From the NCBI GenBank assembly GCA_905235815.1, contig CAJOMT010000002.1, positions 1-40,421 of the forward strand: 40,421 bases of DNA, in the 5' to 3' direction. This stretch comes from an uncultured Clostridia bacterium. GTDB taxonomy: Bacteria > Bacillota > Clostridia > Christensenellales > Borkfalkiaceae. The notes under the pieces were generated by a model, which saw nothing but the letters and a program-made list of their open reading frames with translations, did not search any database and was not told the DNA's origin. Positions 8,994 to 18,710 of this stretch are shown piece after piece. Position numbers and translations under genes: made by a program. Each line of letters starts with the position of its first letter. Position 1 is the first letter of the stretch.

Positions 8994-11108
8994 ATGTTGG
9001 AAAATCACAGGATTTTTAAGACCGAAATCGGAGGAAGGGAAGTATCGGTCGACGTAGGAAAGTATGCGCAACAAGCGAACGGCGCTTGTTTCATCAAGTG
9101 CGGAGAGACCGTCGTAATGGTAAACGTAACGATGGCGCCGACTCCGAGAGAGGGAATGGACTTTTTCCCGCTTTCGGTAGATTATGAGGAGAAAATGTAT
9201 GCGGTCGGAAAGATTCCGGGCGGATTTAAAAAGAGAGAGGGCAGAGCGAGCGACAAGGCGATACTTGTTTCCCGGTTGATAGATAGACCTATAAGGCCGC
9301 TATTCCCGAAGGGATTATTTAACGACGTAACGGTAGTTGCCACCGCCATTTCCGTAGATCCGGATATTGCGCCCGAACCGCTTGCAATGCTCGGAAGTTC
9401 GATAGCGCTCAGCATATCGGATATTCCGTGGGCAGGCCCGACAGGATCTGTCGTCGTCGGAATAGTGGACGGAGAATACGTTATCAATCCGACGCTCGAA
9501 CAAAAAGAGAGGAGCGTATTGGCGCTCAACCTTTCTGGAACGAAAGACGCTATAATGATGGTCGAGGCAGGAGCGAAAGAAATAGACGACGAGCAGATGG
9601 TAGGCGCTATTTTGTTCGGCCACGAAGAAATTAAAAAGCAATGCGCATTCATCGAACAGATAGTTGCGGAAGTCGGCAAACCCAAACTCGAAATGGATCT
9701 CTATCACGTTCCGGAAGACCTTGACGCAGACGTAAGGGCTTATGCGAGCGAAAAACTCGACTATGCACTCGATACTTTCGACAGAGAAGAAAGACAAGCC
9801 CGTCAAGATGAAGTCGAAAAAGACGTATTGGAGCATTTTGCCGAAAAATACGAGGGAATGGCGAGGGAATTAAAGGATTCTCTCTACTATATAACCAAAG
9901 AAAAAGTAAGAGCGAAGATAACGAATACGGGAGTTCGTCCGGACGGCAGAGCGCTTACGGAGATAAGACCTATATGGTGTGAATGCGGAATTCTTCCGAG
10001 AGTTCACGGCAGTGCGGTATTTACGAGAGGTCAGACTCAAGTAATGACAACTTGTACGCTCGGCACGGTTTCGGAAGTTCAGAAACTCGAAGGTCTCGAT
10101 AACGAAGAATCCAAGAGATATATGCACCATTACAATATGCCCGGTTATGCGTCGGGCGAGGCGAAGCCGCTCAGAAGCCCGGGCAGGAGAGAGATCGGAC
10201 ACGGCGCTTTGGCTGAAAGGGCGTTGGAGCCTGTAATTCCGTCGGAACTCGAGTTCCCGTATGCGATAAGGCTCGTTTCTGAAGTTTTGTCCTCTAACGG
10301 TTCTACCTCGCAAGCGTCGGTGTGCGGTTCGACGATGGCGCTTATGGACGCAGGCGTACCGATAGCAAGACCGGTTGCCGGTATTGCAATGGGACTTATA
10401 AAGGATACCGAGAGCGGAAAGATTTCCGTACTTTCGGATATTCAAGGCTTAGAAGATTTCCTCGGCGATATGGACTTTAAGGTTGCAGGTACCGTTAAAG
10501 GTATCACGGCAATACAAATGGATATAAAGATTAAGGGTATAAGCGAGGAGATTTTAAGAAAGGCAATAAGTCAGGCGAACGAGGGCAGACATTTCATTTT
10601 GAACAAGATGCTCGAATGTATCCCCGAACCGAGAAAAGAACTTTCGAAGTATGCTCCGAAGATAATTTCGTTTGAAATTTCTACCGATAAGATTAAAGAC
10701 GTTATCGGCAGCGGCGGCAAGACCATAAACAAGATAATAGACGAAACCGGAGTCAAGATAGATATCGACGACGACGGAAAAGTATTTATAGCGACTTACG
10801 GCGAAGATATGGCTATGGCTGAAAAGGCAAAAGCGATGATAATGGCGATAGCGAGAGATCCGGAAGTCGGAGATATGTTTATTACCACCGTTGTAAGGAT
10901 AAATTCCAAACTCGGCGCATTCTGCGAGATTGCTCCCGGAAAAGACGGAATGATTCACATTTCCAAGATGAGCCCAAAGAGAATAAATACCGTAGAAGAA
11001 GTTCTCTCTATCGGAGACAAGGTCAAAGTCGAGATTATCAAGATAAGCGAAAAGGGTATAGACCTTAAACTTCTCGAAAAAATCGACGATGCAGAATTGT
11101 CTGAATAA
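8994..11108 (+). CDS. pnp: Polyribonucleotide nucleotidyltransferase
   Basis: RNase PH duplicated domains, KH (DVIGSGGKTINKI) and S1 domain; AAAAAGGAG SD. Confidence 0.97.
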   Translation: MLENHRIFKTEIGGREVSVDVGKYAQQANGACFIKCGETVVMVNVTMAPTPREGMDFFPLSVDYEEKMYAVGKIPGGFKKREGRASDKAILVSRLIDRPIRPLFPKGLFNDVTVVATAISVDPDIAPEPLAMLGSSIALSISDIPWAGPTGSVVVGIVDGEYVINPTLEQKERSVLALNLSGTKDAIMMVEAGAKEIDDEQMVGAILFGHEEIKKQCAFIEQIVAEVGKPKLEMDLYHVPEDLDADVRAYASEKLDYALDTFDREERQARQDEVEKDVLEHFAEKYEGMARELKDSLYYITKEKVRAKITNTGVRPDGRALTEIRPIWCECGILPRVHGSAVFTRGQTQVMTTCTLGTVSEVQKLEGLDNEESKRYMHHYNMPGYASGEAKPLRSPGRREIGHGALAERALEPVIPSELEFPYAIRLVSEVLSSNGSTSQASVCGSTMALMDAGVPIARPVAGIAMGLIKDTESGKISVLSDIQGLEDFLGDMDFKVAGTVKGITAIQMDIKIKGISEEILRKAISQANEGRHFILNKMLECIPEPRKELSKYAPKIISFEISTDKIKDVIGSGGKTINKIIDETGVKIDIDDDGKVFIATYGEDMAMAEKAKAMIMAIARDPEVGDMFITTVVRINSKLGAFCEIAPGKDGMIHISKMSPKRINTVEEVLSIGDKVKVEIIKISEKGIDLKLLEKIDDAELSE

Positions 11109-11113
11109 AGGAA

Positions 11114-11139
11114 AAAGGGACTGATTATCGGTCCCTTTT
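11114..11139 (+). terminator. Rho-independent terminator after pnp
   Basis: GGGAC(TG)/(CG)GTCCC stem at 11117-11135 followed by TTTT, A-tract upstream. Confidence 0.8.
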
Positions 11140-11162
11140 ATTTAATATATTGGAGGTAAAAT

Positions 11163-11990
11163 ATGTACAAAAAGATACTAACCATACAAGATATTTCTTG
11201 CGTTGGGCAATGTTCTTTGACGGTTGCTCTGCCCATAATTTCCGCTTGCAAGATGGAAACGTGTATTTTGCCGTCCGCCGTTTTATCTACGCATACGGCA
11301 GGCTTTAAAGGTTTTACTTTTGCCGATTTAACGGATGAAATGCCAAAGATAGCGGATCATTGGAAACGTGAAAATATATCGTTTGCTGCGATTTACACCG
11401 GATATTTGGGAAGTCAAAAGCAAATCGATTATGTGAAAGACATTCGCAATAATTTACTTGAAGATGGCGGAAAGATGATAGTAGACCCCGCAATGGCGGA
11501 TAACGGAAAACTTTATCCTGCCTTCGATATGGAATTCGTAAAGTCTATGAGAACGCTTTGCGAGGGGGCGGATATAATACTTCCGAACATTACCGAGGCT
11601 TGTTTGATTGCGGACGTAGAGTATAAAGAAACCTACGATTACGAATATATAGACGGACTTTTGAAGAAATTGCACGATATCGGCGCCAAGAAGATCGTGC
11701 TTACCGGAGTCGGATACAAGCAAGGCAAAACGGGCGTTGCCGTATACGACGGCGAAAATCATTTATATTATGAGCACGACAAGATATCCAAGGGTTGTCA
11801 CGGAACGGGCGACGTATATGCGTCGGCGTTTGTCGGTGCGCTTTTAAACGGCAAAAGCGAATTCGACGCCGCCACGATTGCGGCTGATTTTACCGTCGAG
11901 TGCATTAAGAACACGATAGACGACGAAAGCCATTGGTACGGCGTCAAATTCGAAAAATGTCTTGAATATTTGATTGACAGAATAAAGTAA
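11163..11990 (+). CDS. Pyridoxamine/pyridoxal kinase (PdxK/PdxY-like)
   Basis: Ribokinase-fold: TIQDISCVGQCSLT, VDPAMADNGKLY, GCHGTGDVYASAFVGALLNG. Confidence 0.88.
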   Translation: MYKKILTIQDISCVGQCSLTVALPIISACKMETCILPSAVLSTHTAGFKGFTFADLTDEMPKIADHWKRENISFAAIYTGYLGSQKQIDYVKDIRNNLLEDGGKMIVDPAMADNGKLYPAFDMEFVKSMRTLCEGADIILPNITEACLIADVEYKETYDYEYIDGLLKKLHDIGAKKIVLTGVGYKQGKTGVAVYDGENHLYYEHDKISKGCHGTGDVYASAFVGALLNGKSEFDAATIAADFTVECIKNTIDDESHWYGVKFEKCLEYLIDRIK

Positions 11991-12003
11991 GAATAACTTA
12001 ATT

Positions 12004-12441
12004 TTAAAGCAATGCTTTTAAGCGCTTTTCGTAACATTCTTCGAGGTCTTTAAGTTCTTGTGCGAATTTAATGACCGCTTGCGGCGCTTCTTTGTTGGCG
12101 GTAATGAGCGAGCCGAGTTCGGTAATACCGGTTACGGTACCTTTAATCATCATTTCGGCGACGTGAGAACGAGAATCGTCCTTTATCGTATCCATTTTGA
12201 CCGCAGTATACATCATTGCTTTTTTCATCGGGTTGAGGTCTTTGGTTTCGATACCTCTTTCCTTCATATAAGCGGAGATAGAGGAGATGAATTTTTCATA
12301 GCCTTCGTATTCGTCGGCGAGTTCTTTTTTCATTTCTTCGTTATCCGTTTCGGGTTCGATATCCGAAATTGCTTGCAGACCTATATGCGCATTTTTGAAT
12401 ATAGCGGTTAAAAGTTCTTTTTCTGTTGATTTTTCGTCCAT
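12004..12441 (-). CDS. Conserved hypothetical all-helical protein (possibly ferritin-like/four-helix bundle)
   Basis: ORF with AGGAG SD 7 nt before ATG at 12441; 145 aa, charge-rich helical pattern, no signal peptide. Confidence 0.7.
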   Translation of the reverse strand: MDEKSTEKELLTAIFKNAHIGLQAISDIEPETDNEEMKKELADEYEGYEKFISSISAYMKERGIETKDLNPMKKAMMYTAVKMDTIKDDSRSHVAEMMIKGTVTGITELGSLITANKEAPQAVIKFAQELKDLEECYEKRLKALL

Positions 12442-12506
12442 AATAACTCCTGAATTCAATTTATAAAAATAGTATTGCCAAAAAATGCAAAACAATGCAA
12501 AAATAT

Positions 12507-12535
12507 TTGACAAATAAAAACGAAAGTGTTATACT
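12507..12535 (+). promoter_or_regulatory. SigA promoter for rplU-rpmA
   Basis: TTGACA(12507-12512) - 17 bp - TATACT(12530-12535). Confidence 0.85.
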
Positions 12536-12540
12536 AATTC

Positions 12541-12612
12541 GGCAAGTACCGCTCGGGAAGGGCAAAAGTTGCCTTTTAAGGCACCCCGAATAATTATCCC
12601 GGCGAGGAGGTC
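12541..12612 (+). ncRNA. L21-type ribosomal protein leader (cis-regulatory RNA)
   Basis: Structured leader directly upstream of rplU: TCGGG(12553-12557)/CCCGA(12585-12589) closing, GGCAA(12561-12565)/TTGCC(12569-12573), alternative TGCC(12570-12573)/GGCA(12580-12583). Confidence 0.65.
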
Positions 12613-12615
12613 TAT

Positions 12616-12924
12616 ATGTACGCAATTATGGAAAACGGCAGTAAGCAGTACAAAGTGACCGTAGGCGACGAAGTTCAACTCGAACTCATACACGCCGCAG
12701 TTGGCGAGAAGGTGGATTTTCCCGTACTTCTCATATCCGACGAAAACGGAATCAAGGTCGCAGACGACGCAAAGGCTTACAAGGTAACCGCCGAAGTGTT
12801 GGAGCACGATAAGGCTAAAAAGATTATCGTATTCAAATACAAGGCAAAGAAAAATGAAAGAAAAAAGAAAGGGCATAGACAACCTTTTACCAAAGTTAAG
12901 ATTGTCGATATCGCATTGGCTTAA
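12616..12924 (+). CDS. rplU: 50S ribosomal protein L21
   Basis: 102 aa with L21 signature (MYAIMENGSKQYKV, KKGHRQPFTKVKI); GAGGAGG SD. Confidence 0.97.
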   Translation: MYAIMENGSKQYKVTVGDEVQLELIHAAVGEKVDFPVLLISDENGIKVADDAKAYKVTAEVLEHDKAKKIIVFKYKAKKNERKKKGHRQPFTKVKIVDIALA

Positions 12925-12939
12925 AGGAGGGCTTAAATT

Positions 12940-13212
12940 ATGTTGTTGATCAGATTATTTGCACATAAGAAAGGTGTCGGAAGCACGAGAAACGGCAGAG
13001 ACAGCAAAGCAAAAAGGCTCGGCGTTAAGCGTTCTGACGGTCAAGCGGTTTTGGCGGGAAATATTCTCGTAAGACAGAGAGGAACGAAGTTCCACCCCGG
13101 CAACAACGTGGGCATCGGCAGCGACGATACTTTATACGCTTTGACTGACGGAGTTGTCAAGTTCGAGAGACTCGGCAAGGACAAAAAACAAGTTAGCGTT
13201 TACGCAAAATAA
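12940..13212 (+). CDS. rpmA: 50S ribosomal protein L27 with short N-terminal extension
   Basis: [23 protein letters not shown]...[24 protein letters not shown]; extension MLLIRLF. Confidence 0.97.
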   Translation: MLLIRLFAHKKGVGSTRNGRDSKAKRLGVKRSDGQAVLAGNILVRQRGTKFHPGNNVGIGSDDTLYALTDGVVKFERLGKDKKQVSVYAK

Positions 13213-13217
13213 TTTAT

Positions 13218-13255
13218 AAGCGGAAACCCATTCGGTGTGTTTCCGCTTGATTTTT
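13218..13255 (+). terminator. Rho-independent terminator after rpmA
   Basis: 10-bp perfect stem AAGCGGAAAC(13218-13227)/GTTTCCGCTT(13239-13248), GA then T5. Confidence 0.85.
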
Positions 13256-13260
13256 ACTCT

Positions 13261-14079
13261 ATGAAAAAATTGATATACGACAGCGAATTTTTTGATATAA
13301 AAGACACTTTGGAGTGCGGTCAGATATTCAGATTTAAGCCTTTTAAGGACGGGTATTTGATTTTTTCGCTCGGCAATGCGTGTTATGCTTATAAAAGCGG
13401 CGACAAAACCGTGGTCGAAACTGACGACGAGGAGTATTTTTATAAATTTTTCGACCTCGGCGAAGACTATTCTCGAATTTTCGGGTATGCAATGCAGTGC
13501 GATTTCGACGTTGTAAAGAAATCCGCTTCCGCCGGCAAGGGGATAAGAATACTCAGACAAGATCCCGAAGAAATGCTCTATTCGTTTATAATTTCCCAAA
13601 ATAACAATATTCCGAGAATTAAAGGAATAATCGAGAAAACTTGTTCGGCTCTCGGCGACAGGAAAGAATTTATGGGCGAAGAGTATTACGCATTTCCGAG
13701 CAGTGAAAAATTAGCGGAAAAGGACGAGAAATTTTATTCGGAATTAGGGTACGGCTATCGTGCGGGATATATGACGGCGGTTTCGAAAGCGATGACGGAG
13801 GGGTTTAAAATAGACGATTCGCTTCCTACCGCAATGCTCAAAGCGAAACTTTTGACGCTCAAAGGCGTGGGGCCGAAAGTTGCCGATTGTATATCGCTTT
13901 TCGGGTATCACCGAACTGACAGTTTTCCCGTGGACACGTGGATAGAAAAACTTTACGTCGAGGACTTCGGCGGAACGGAGAAAGACAGAAAAAAGATAAC
14001 GGAATATTTTCAGAATCTTTTCGGGGAATATTCGGGTTACGTACAGCAATACGTGTTTTTCTACAAGCGAGGCAATTAA
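13261..14079 (+). CDS. ogg: 8-oxoguanine DNA glycosylase/AP lyase (OGG1-like, HhH-GPD)
   Basis: HhH-GPD: LKGVGPKVADCISLFGYHRTDSFPVDTWIEKL; N-terminal OGG domain (FDIKDTLECGQIFRFK); start at ATG 13261. Confidence 0.88.
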   Translation: MKKLIYDSEFFDIKDTLECGQIFRFKPFKDGYLIFSLGNACYAYKSGDKTVVETDDEEYFYKFFDLGEDYSRIFGYAMQCDFDVVKKSASAGKGIRILRQDPEEMLYSFIISQNNNIPRIKGIIEKTCSALGDRKEFMGEEYYAFPSSEKLAEKDEKFYSELGYGYRAGYMTAVSKAMTEGFKIDDSLPTAMLKAKLLTLKGVGPKVADCISLFGYHRTDSFPVDTWIEKLYVEDFGGTEKDRKKITEYFQNLFGEYSGYVQQYVFFYKRGN

Positions 14080-14083
14080 AAGC

Positions 14084-14125
14084 GGGCGGAATTTTCCGAA
14101 AGGGAGATTTCGCCCTTAAAATTAC
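14084..14125 (+). terminator. Possible weak terminator after ogg
   Basis: GGGCGGAA(14084-14091)/TTTCGCCC(14108-14115) with one G-T pair; downstream TTAAAATTACATTTTT is not a clean T-tract. Confidence 0.3.
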
Positions 14126-14176
14126 ATTTTTATAGCAAATTTTAACAAAAAAAAGGGTTTTGCAAAAATTTTGTAG

Positions 14177-14182
14177 TATAAT
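14177..14182 (+). promoter_or_regulatory. -10 element immediately upstream of dgt start
   Basis: TTGTAGTATAAT; TATAAT at 14177-14182; no convincing -35. Confidence 0.5.
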
Positions 14183-14192
14183 ATATATAGAT

Positions 14193-15191
14193 ATGAAAGA
14201 AACGACTTTTTTAAAGGAAAATGAATTTTTTTCGCCGTTTGCCACGAAATCTGCCGAAACCAAGGGCAGACTAAAAGAGGAAGAACCTTGTGATATGCGC
14301 ACGGAATTTCAGCGCGACAGGGATAGGATAATTTATTCCAAGTCGTTCAGGCGCTTAAAGAATAAGACGCAAGTTTTCTTTTCTCCGGACGGCGACCACT
14401 ATATGACGAGGCTGACGCATACGTTGGACGTGGCGCAGATAGCGCGTTCCATATCGCGTTGCCTTGATTTAAACGAGGATCTGTGCGAGGCGATAGCGCT
14501 CGGTCACGATTTAGGACATACTCCGTTCGGGCATGCGGGCGAAAGGATATTGAATAAACTTAATCCGAACGGCTTTGAACACAATCGTCAATCTTTAAGA
14601 GTCGTAGACGTTTTGGAAGACGACGGCAAGGGGTTGAACTTAACTTTCGAGGTGCGAGACGGAATTTTAGAGCATAAAAAGAGCGGTCACCCATCTACTT
14701 TGGAGGGGAAGGTCGTATCGCTTTCGGATAGGATAGCTTACGTAAATCACGATATAGACGACGCACTGCGCGCAGGGATTTTGACGATTGAAGATTTCCC
14801 CAAGGCAGATATGGAAATTTTGGGCAAGAACACGAGCGAGCGCATAAACACGATGATAAAGTCCATATATAATTTTTCGGCAGGTAAAGACGTTGTCGAT
14901 ATGGAACAAGACGTTAAAACTGCGACTGAAAACTTAAGAGATTTTATGTTTAAGTACGTGTATTTGACGCCGTTTGCGAGGTCGGAAGAAGAAAGGGCGA
15001 GCGAAATGATCAGCGCTCTATACGGATATTTTAAGAAAAATCCGGACAAGCTGCCGCAGTTTTATAAAGATTTAATGAGTAGTTGCGATATAGACACCGT
15101 CGTTTCGGACTACATATCGGGTATGACGGACAGATACGCCGTATATATTTTCGAACAGATATTTGTACCAAAGAATTTTTTTGTAAGATAG
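14193..15191 (+). CDS. dgt: dGTPase-like HD-domain nucleotidase (deoxyguanosinetriphosphate triphosphohydrolase family)
   Basis: HD motifs (RLTHTLDVAQIARSI, ALGHDLGHTPFGHAGE), start at ATG 14193; precedes dnaG as often in Clostridia. Confidence 0.88.
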   Translation: MKETTFLKENEFFSPFATKSAETKGRLKEEEPCDMRTEFQRDRDRIIYSKSFRRLKNKTQVFFSPDGDHYMTRLTHTLDVAQIARSISRCLDLNEDLCEAIALGHDLGHTPFGHAGERILNKLNPNGFEHNRQSLRVVDVLEDDGKGLNLTFEVRDGILEHKKSGHPSTLEGKVVSLSDRIAYVNHDIDDALRAGILTIEDFPKADMEILGKNTSERINTMIKSIYNFSAGKDVVDMEQDVKTATENLRDFMFKYVYLTPFARSEEERASEMISALYGYFKKNPDKLPQFYKDLMSSCDIDTVVSDYISGMTDRYAVYIFEQIFVPKNFFVR

Positions 15192-15192
15192 A

Positions 15193-16974
15193 ATGTTAAG
15201 CGACGCATTTATCGAGGAGATAAAACAAAAGAATAATATCGTAGACGTAGTCGGTAAATACTGCACCTTAAAAAAGCGAGGAAGCAGTCATTGGGCGTGC
15301 TGTCCATTGCCGAACCATTCGGAGCGTACTCCGTCGTTTTCGGTAAACGAACCCGGTCAATTCTATAAATGTTTCGGGTGCGGCAGAGGCGGAAACGTAA
15401 TAACTTTTATAATGACGATGGAAAATCTCGACTTTGTCGGGGCGGTGAAACTGCTTGCCGAGCAGTCGGGAATAGCGATGCCGGACGACGATAGGGGAAG
15501 CGAGCAGATAAAAAAAGACCGAAGCGATAGGGATAGATTATTGTCCTTGATGAAATCGACTGCGCTGTTTTATGCACATAATCTTATGGCAGACGGAGCG
15601 GACAAGCATAGAGAATATTTGCTTGAAAGAGGTTTTGATACGGCTACGGTTGCGACGTTCGGGATAGGTGCGTCTTTGGATTTTGACGGGCTTCCAAAGC
15701 ATTTAAGGGAACAAGGCTATACCGACGAGGAGATGATAAAGTGCGGCGTATGCGCTAATTACGAAAGGGGCGGCAGAAAAAATATAGGCGACGCTCTCTA
15801 CGGCAGACTTATTATTCCCATAATAAACAATATGGGTAACGTCATAGCGTTCGGTGGCAGACTTCTCGAAAAAAAGCCGAATTTTGCCAAGTATAAAAAT
15901 ACGCAAGAAACGGTATTGTTTATAAAGAACAGAACATTATATAATTTAAATAATTTAAAAAAAGAAAAGGCGAAAGGTAATTTATCGTCCGTAATAATGG
16001 TAGAAGGCTATATGGACGCAATTTCGCTGTATAGAAGCGGTTTCAAAAACGTGGTCGCCTCAATGGGTACGTCGCTAACAGTCGAGCAGGCTCGTATGTT
16101 AAAGAGGTATACCGATACGGTACTGATAAGTTATGACGGCGACGGCGCAGGGCAGAAGGCTACGATAAGAGGACTTGAAATATTAAAGGCAGAGGGGCTG
16201 GAAGTAAAGGTAGTAAATCTTCCTGACGGGCTGGACCCCGACGACGTTATAAATAAGTACGGGGCGGAAAAATACGGCGAACTATTGGAAGAAAGTATTC
16301 CTCTCGTCGATTTTAAACTCTTTAACCTGTCTGAATCTTACGATCTTAAAGACGTATCTCAACGCCGAAAATATATATCGGAAGCGATAAAGATAATATC
16401 GGCGAGCGACTCGGAGAGCGAGCGAGAAGATTTACTAAAAAAACTCAGTCGAGAGACGAGTACTACATACGAGTCTTTAAAGCGCGATATGGACAAGCAG
16501 ATAACAGGCGAGACGGCGCCGACTGTCATAGACAGCTTAGTTGGCGGCGAAAGGGCGGGCGGAACGGTAAACGCCGAGAGGTTTATACTTTGCGCAATGT
16601 TATTTTCAAAGCGGTATGCGGAAAATTTCGACGTGTTTTCGATAAATTATTCTTCGCCGACAAGGGAGAAGATAGCGGATATAATATCGAGTTACAGAGA
16701 ACAGAGCAAGGAAATTTTTCCGGCGACCGTAGCGGCTTTAATGGCAGAGGACGAACTTGCCGAGTATGAAGCGGTGCTGTCATCGGGAGATAACGTGTTC
16801 GGAAGCAGCGCCGAAACCAAGTTTTTTGAAGATTGTAAAACTTTGCTCGAAAAGGAAAAATTAAAAGAGGACTTAAAAGCGCTCAATTCGCTTTTCAAAG
16901 ATGAAACTGATACCGAAAAGCGCAAGGATATAGCAAAACTGATTGCGGAACTCACCGCTAAATTGAGAAAATAG
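15193..16974 (+). CDS. dnaG: DNA primase
   Basis: CHC2-type zinc finger ([14 protein letters not shown]...[10 protein letters not shown]), TOPRIM ([10 protein letters not shown]...[12 protein letters not shown]). Confidence 0.95.
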   Translation: MLSDAFIEEIKQKNNIVDVVGKYCTLKKRGSSHWACCPLPNHSERTPSFSVNEPGQFYKCFGCGRGGNVITFIMTMENLDFVGAVKLLAEQSGIAMPDDDRGSEQIKKDRSDRDRLLSLMKSTALFYAHNLMADGADKHREYLLERGFDTATVATFGIGASLDFDGLPKHLREQGYTDEEMIKCGVCANYERGGRKNIGDALYGRLIIPIINNMGNVIAFGGRLLEKKPNFAKYKNTQETVLFIKNRTLYNLNNLKKEKAKGNLSSVIMVEGYMDAISLYRSGFKNVVASMGTSLTVEQARMLKRYTDTVLISYDGDGAGQKATIRGLEILKAEGLEVKVVNLPDGLDPDDVINKYGAEKYGELLEESIPLVDFKLFNLSESYDLKDVSQRRKYISEAIKIISASDSESEREDLLKKLSRETSTTYESLKRDMDKQITGETAPTVIDSLVGGERAGGTVNAERFILCAMLFSKRYAENFDVFSINYSSPTREKIADIISSYREQSKEIFPATVAALMAEDELAEYEAVLSSGDNVFGSSAETKFFEDCKTLLEKEKLKEDLKALNSLFKDETDTEKRKDIAKLIAELTAKLRK

Positions 16975-17017
16975 AACAGCCAAAGCATTATTTGTTTCGG
17001 CTAACGGAGGAAGAACA

Positions 17018-18073
17018 ATGTCAATAACGGAAGAACAGTTAAAAGAAGTTATAACTCAGATAGTAAACGAATATAAAGACAAGGGTTCTATCGGGTCTGA
17101 CGCATTATGCGACAAACTCGAAAAAATCGATGCGGATCCCGACCAAATCAACGATATTTACAAGGCAATCGAGGACAATAGAATAATAATCGTAGATGAA
17201 TACGCCAAGGATAAGGAACTTTACGAGCAACTCATCAAAGAAATCAGTATGGACGATCCCGTAAAGATGTACTTAAAGGACATAGGTAAAGTTCCGCTTT
17301 TGTCCGCCGACGAGGAGATAGAACTTGCCAAGAGAATGGCAGAGGGCGACGAGGCGGCAAAGCGTAGACTTTCGGAGGCGAATTTAAGGTTGGTCGTATC
17401 GATAGCGAAGCGCTACGTCGGGAGAGGAATGCAGTTTTTGGATTTAATCCAAGAGGGCAATCTGGGGCTTATGAAAGCGGTTGAAAAATTCGATTATCAG
17501 AAAGGTTTTAAGTTTTCGACCTATGCAACGTGGTGGATAAGACAAGCGATAACGAGGGCGATAGCCGACCAGGCGAGGACGATAAGAATACCCGTACACA
17601 TGGTAGAGACCATAAACAAAGAAGTAAGGGTATCGAGAATGCTTTTGCAGCAACTCGGCAGGGAACCAACGCCCGAAGAAATAGGCAAAGAGATGGGCAT
17701 ATCTCCGCAAAAGGTTATGGAGATACAGAAAATTGCGCAGGATCCCGTTTCCCTCGAAACGCCAATCGGCGAAGAGGAAGACAGTCATCTCGGAGATTTT
17801 ATAGAGGACGAACAGGCGGCGGCGCCTACCGACGTAGTAGCGTTCTCGATGCTGAAAGAGCAGTTGATCGGCGTACTCGATACTTTAACCCCCAGAGAAG
17901 AAAAAGTTTTGCGACTTCGTTACGGAATAGACGACGGCAAGCCGAGAACGCTTGAAGAAGTGGGTAAAGAATTCAACGTTACCCGTGAAAGAATAAGGCA
18001 GATAGAGGCAAAGGCGATAAGGAAACTCCGTCACCCGTCCAGAAGTAAAAAGTTAAGAGATTATATAGAATAA
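17018..18073 (+). CDS. rpoD: RNA polymerase primary sigma factor (SigA/RpoD)
   Basis: Regions 2-4 ([53 protein letters not shown]); GGAGGAAGAAC SD. Confidence 0.97.
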   Translation: MSITEEQLKEVITQIVNEYKDKGSIGSDALCDKLEKIDADPDQINDIYKAIEDNRIIIVDEYAKDKELYEQLIKEISMDDPVKMYLKDIGKVPLLSADEEIELAKRMAEGDEAAKRRLSEANLRLVVSIAKRYVGRGMQFLDLIQEGNLGLMKAVEKFDYQKGFKFSTYATWWIRQAITRAIADQARTIRIPVHMVETINKEVRVSRMLLQQLGREPTPEEIGKEMGISPQKVMEIQKIAQDPVSLETPIGEEEDSHLGDFIEDEQAAAPTDVVAFSMLKEQLIGVLDTLTPREEKVLRLRYGIDDGKPRTLEEVGKEFNVTRERIRQIEAKAIRKLRHPSRSKKLRDYIE

Positions 18074-18074
18074 T

Positions 18075-18710
18075 ATGTTTAAACCAAGCGAGAGGTTGGG
18101 AATAATTTTTTCCCTTCTCGAAAAGGTCGAAGTATTCGCAGATATAGGTGCGGATCACGGTTACGTTGCAGAGGCAATGCTCAAAGCGGATAAGTGTGAA
18201 AGGGCTATTGTAACGGATATTTCGGCGAAGTGTCTTAAAAAGGCGGAAGAAAATTTATCGAAAAATTTCGAGGGGCGATATGTTTCAATCGTAACCGACG
18301 GACTAAAAGGCGTCCCTTTCGCCGACGAAGTATTGATAGCCGGTATGGGCGGCGAACTGATTTCGGACATAATATCGAGTGCGGATTTTTTGCCGGAAAT
18401 TTTCGTAATTCAGCCGATGAAGAATACGGATTCGGTAAGGAGAACTCTCATAAAGTCGGGCTATAAGTTCGTTAACGACTATACTTTTAAAGATAAGAAA
18501 TTTTACGACGTAATAAAAGCAAGGCGTGGAAGTGATAGTTACAGCGAAGAAGAAATAGAGTTCGGCAGGGATAATTTAAGGGATAAGAGCGCCGCTTTCA
18601 GAGAAATGATTGAAATAAAAAGAAGTAAACTGTTCTCCGCATTGCAATATGCTGAGAACAAAGAAGTTATATTGGAAGAAATAGCGAAGTTGGATAAGGT
18701 TTTAAAATGA
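18075..18710 (+). CDS. trmK: tRNA (adenine-N1)-methyltransferase TrmK family
   Basis: SAM-binding motif (FADIGADHGYVAEAML), FVIQPMKNTDSVRRTL; position after rpoD. Confidence 0.88.
   Translation: MFKPSERLGIIFSLLEKVEVFADIGADHGYVAEAMLKADKCERAIVTDISAKCLKKAEENLSKNFEGRYVSIVTDGLKGVPFADEVLIAGMGGELISDIISSADFLPEIFVIQPMKNTDSVRRTLIKSGYKFVNDYTFKDKKFYDVIKARRGSDSYSEEEIEFGRDNLRDKSAAFREMIEIKRSKLFSALQYAENKEVILEEIAKLDKVLK

Noticed and set aside
9182-10958. Antisense ORFs over pnp (9182-9685, 9315-9836, 9870-10445, 10554-10958)
   Set aside because: They are complementary to conserved pnp, show no protein-like families, and are low-complexity Arg/Tyr- or Ser-rich.
12484-12505. Direct repeat aatgcaaaacaatgcaaaa upstream of the rplU promoter
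   Set aside because: Only two short AT-rich copies; not enough for a repeat array or operator claim.
13237-13260. Upstream start of ogg given by the ORF track (MFPLDFYS...)
   Set aside because: It lies within the rpmA terminator hairpin; ATG at 13261 fits family N-termini better.
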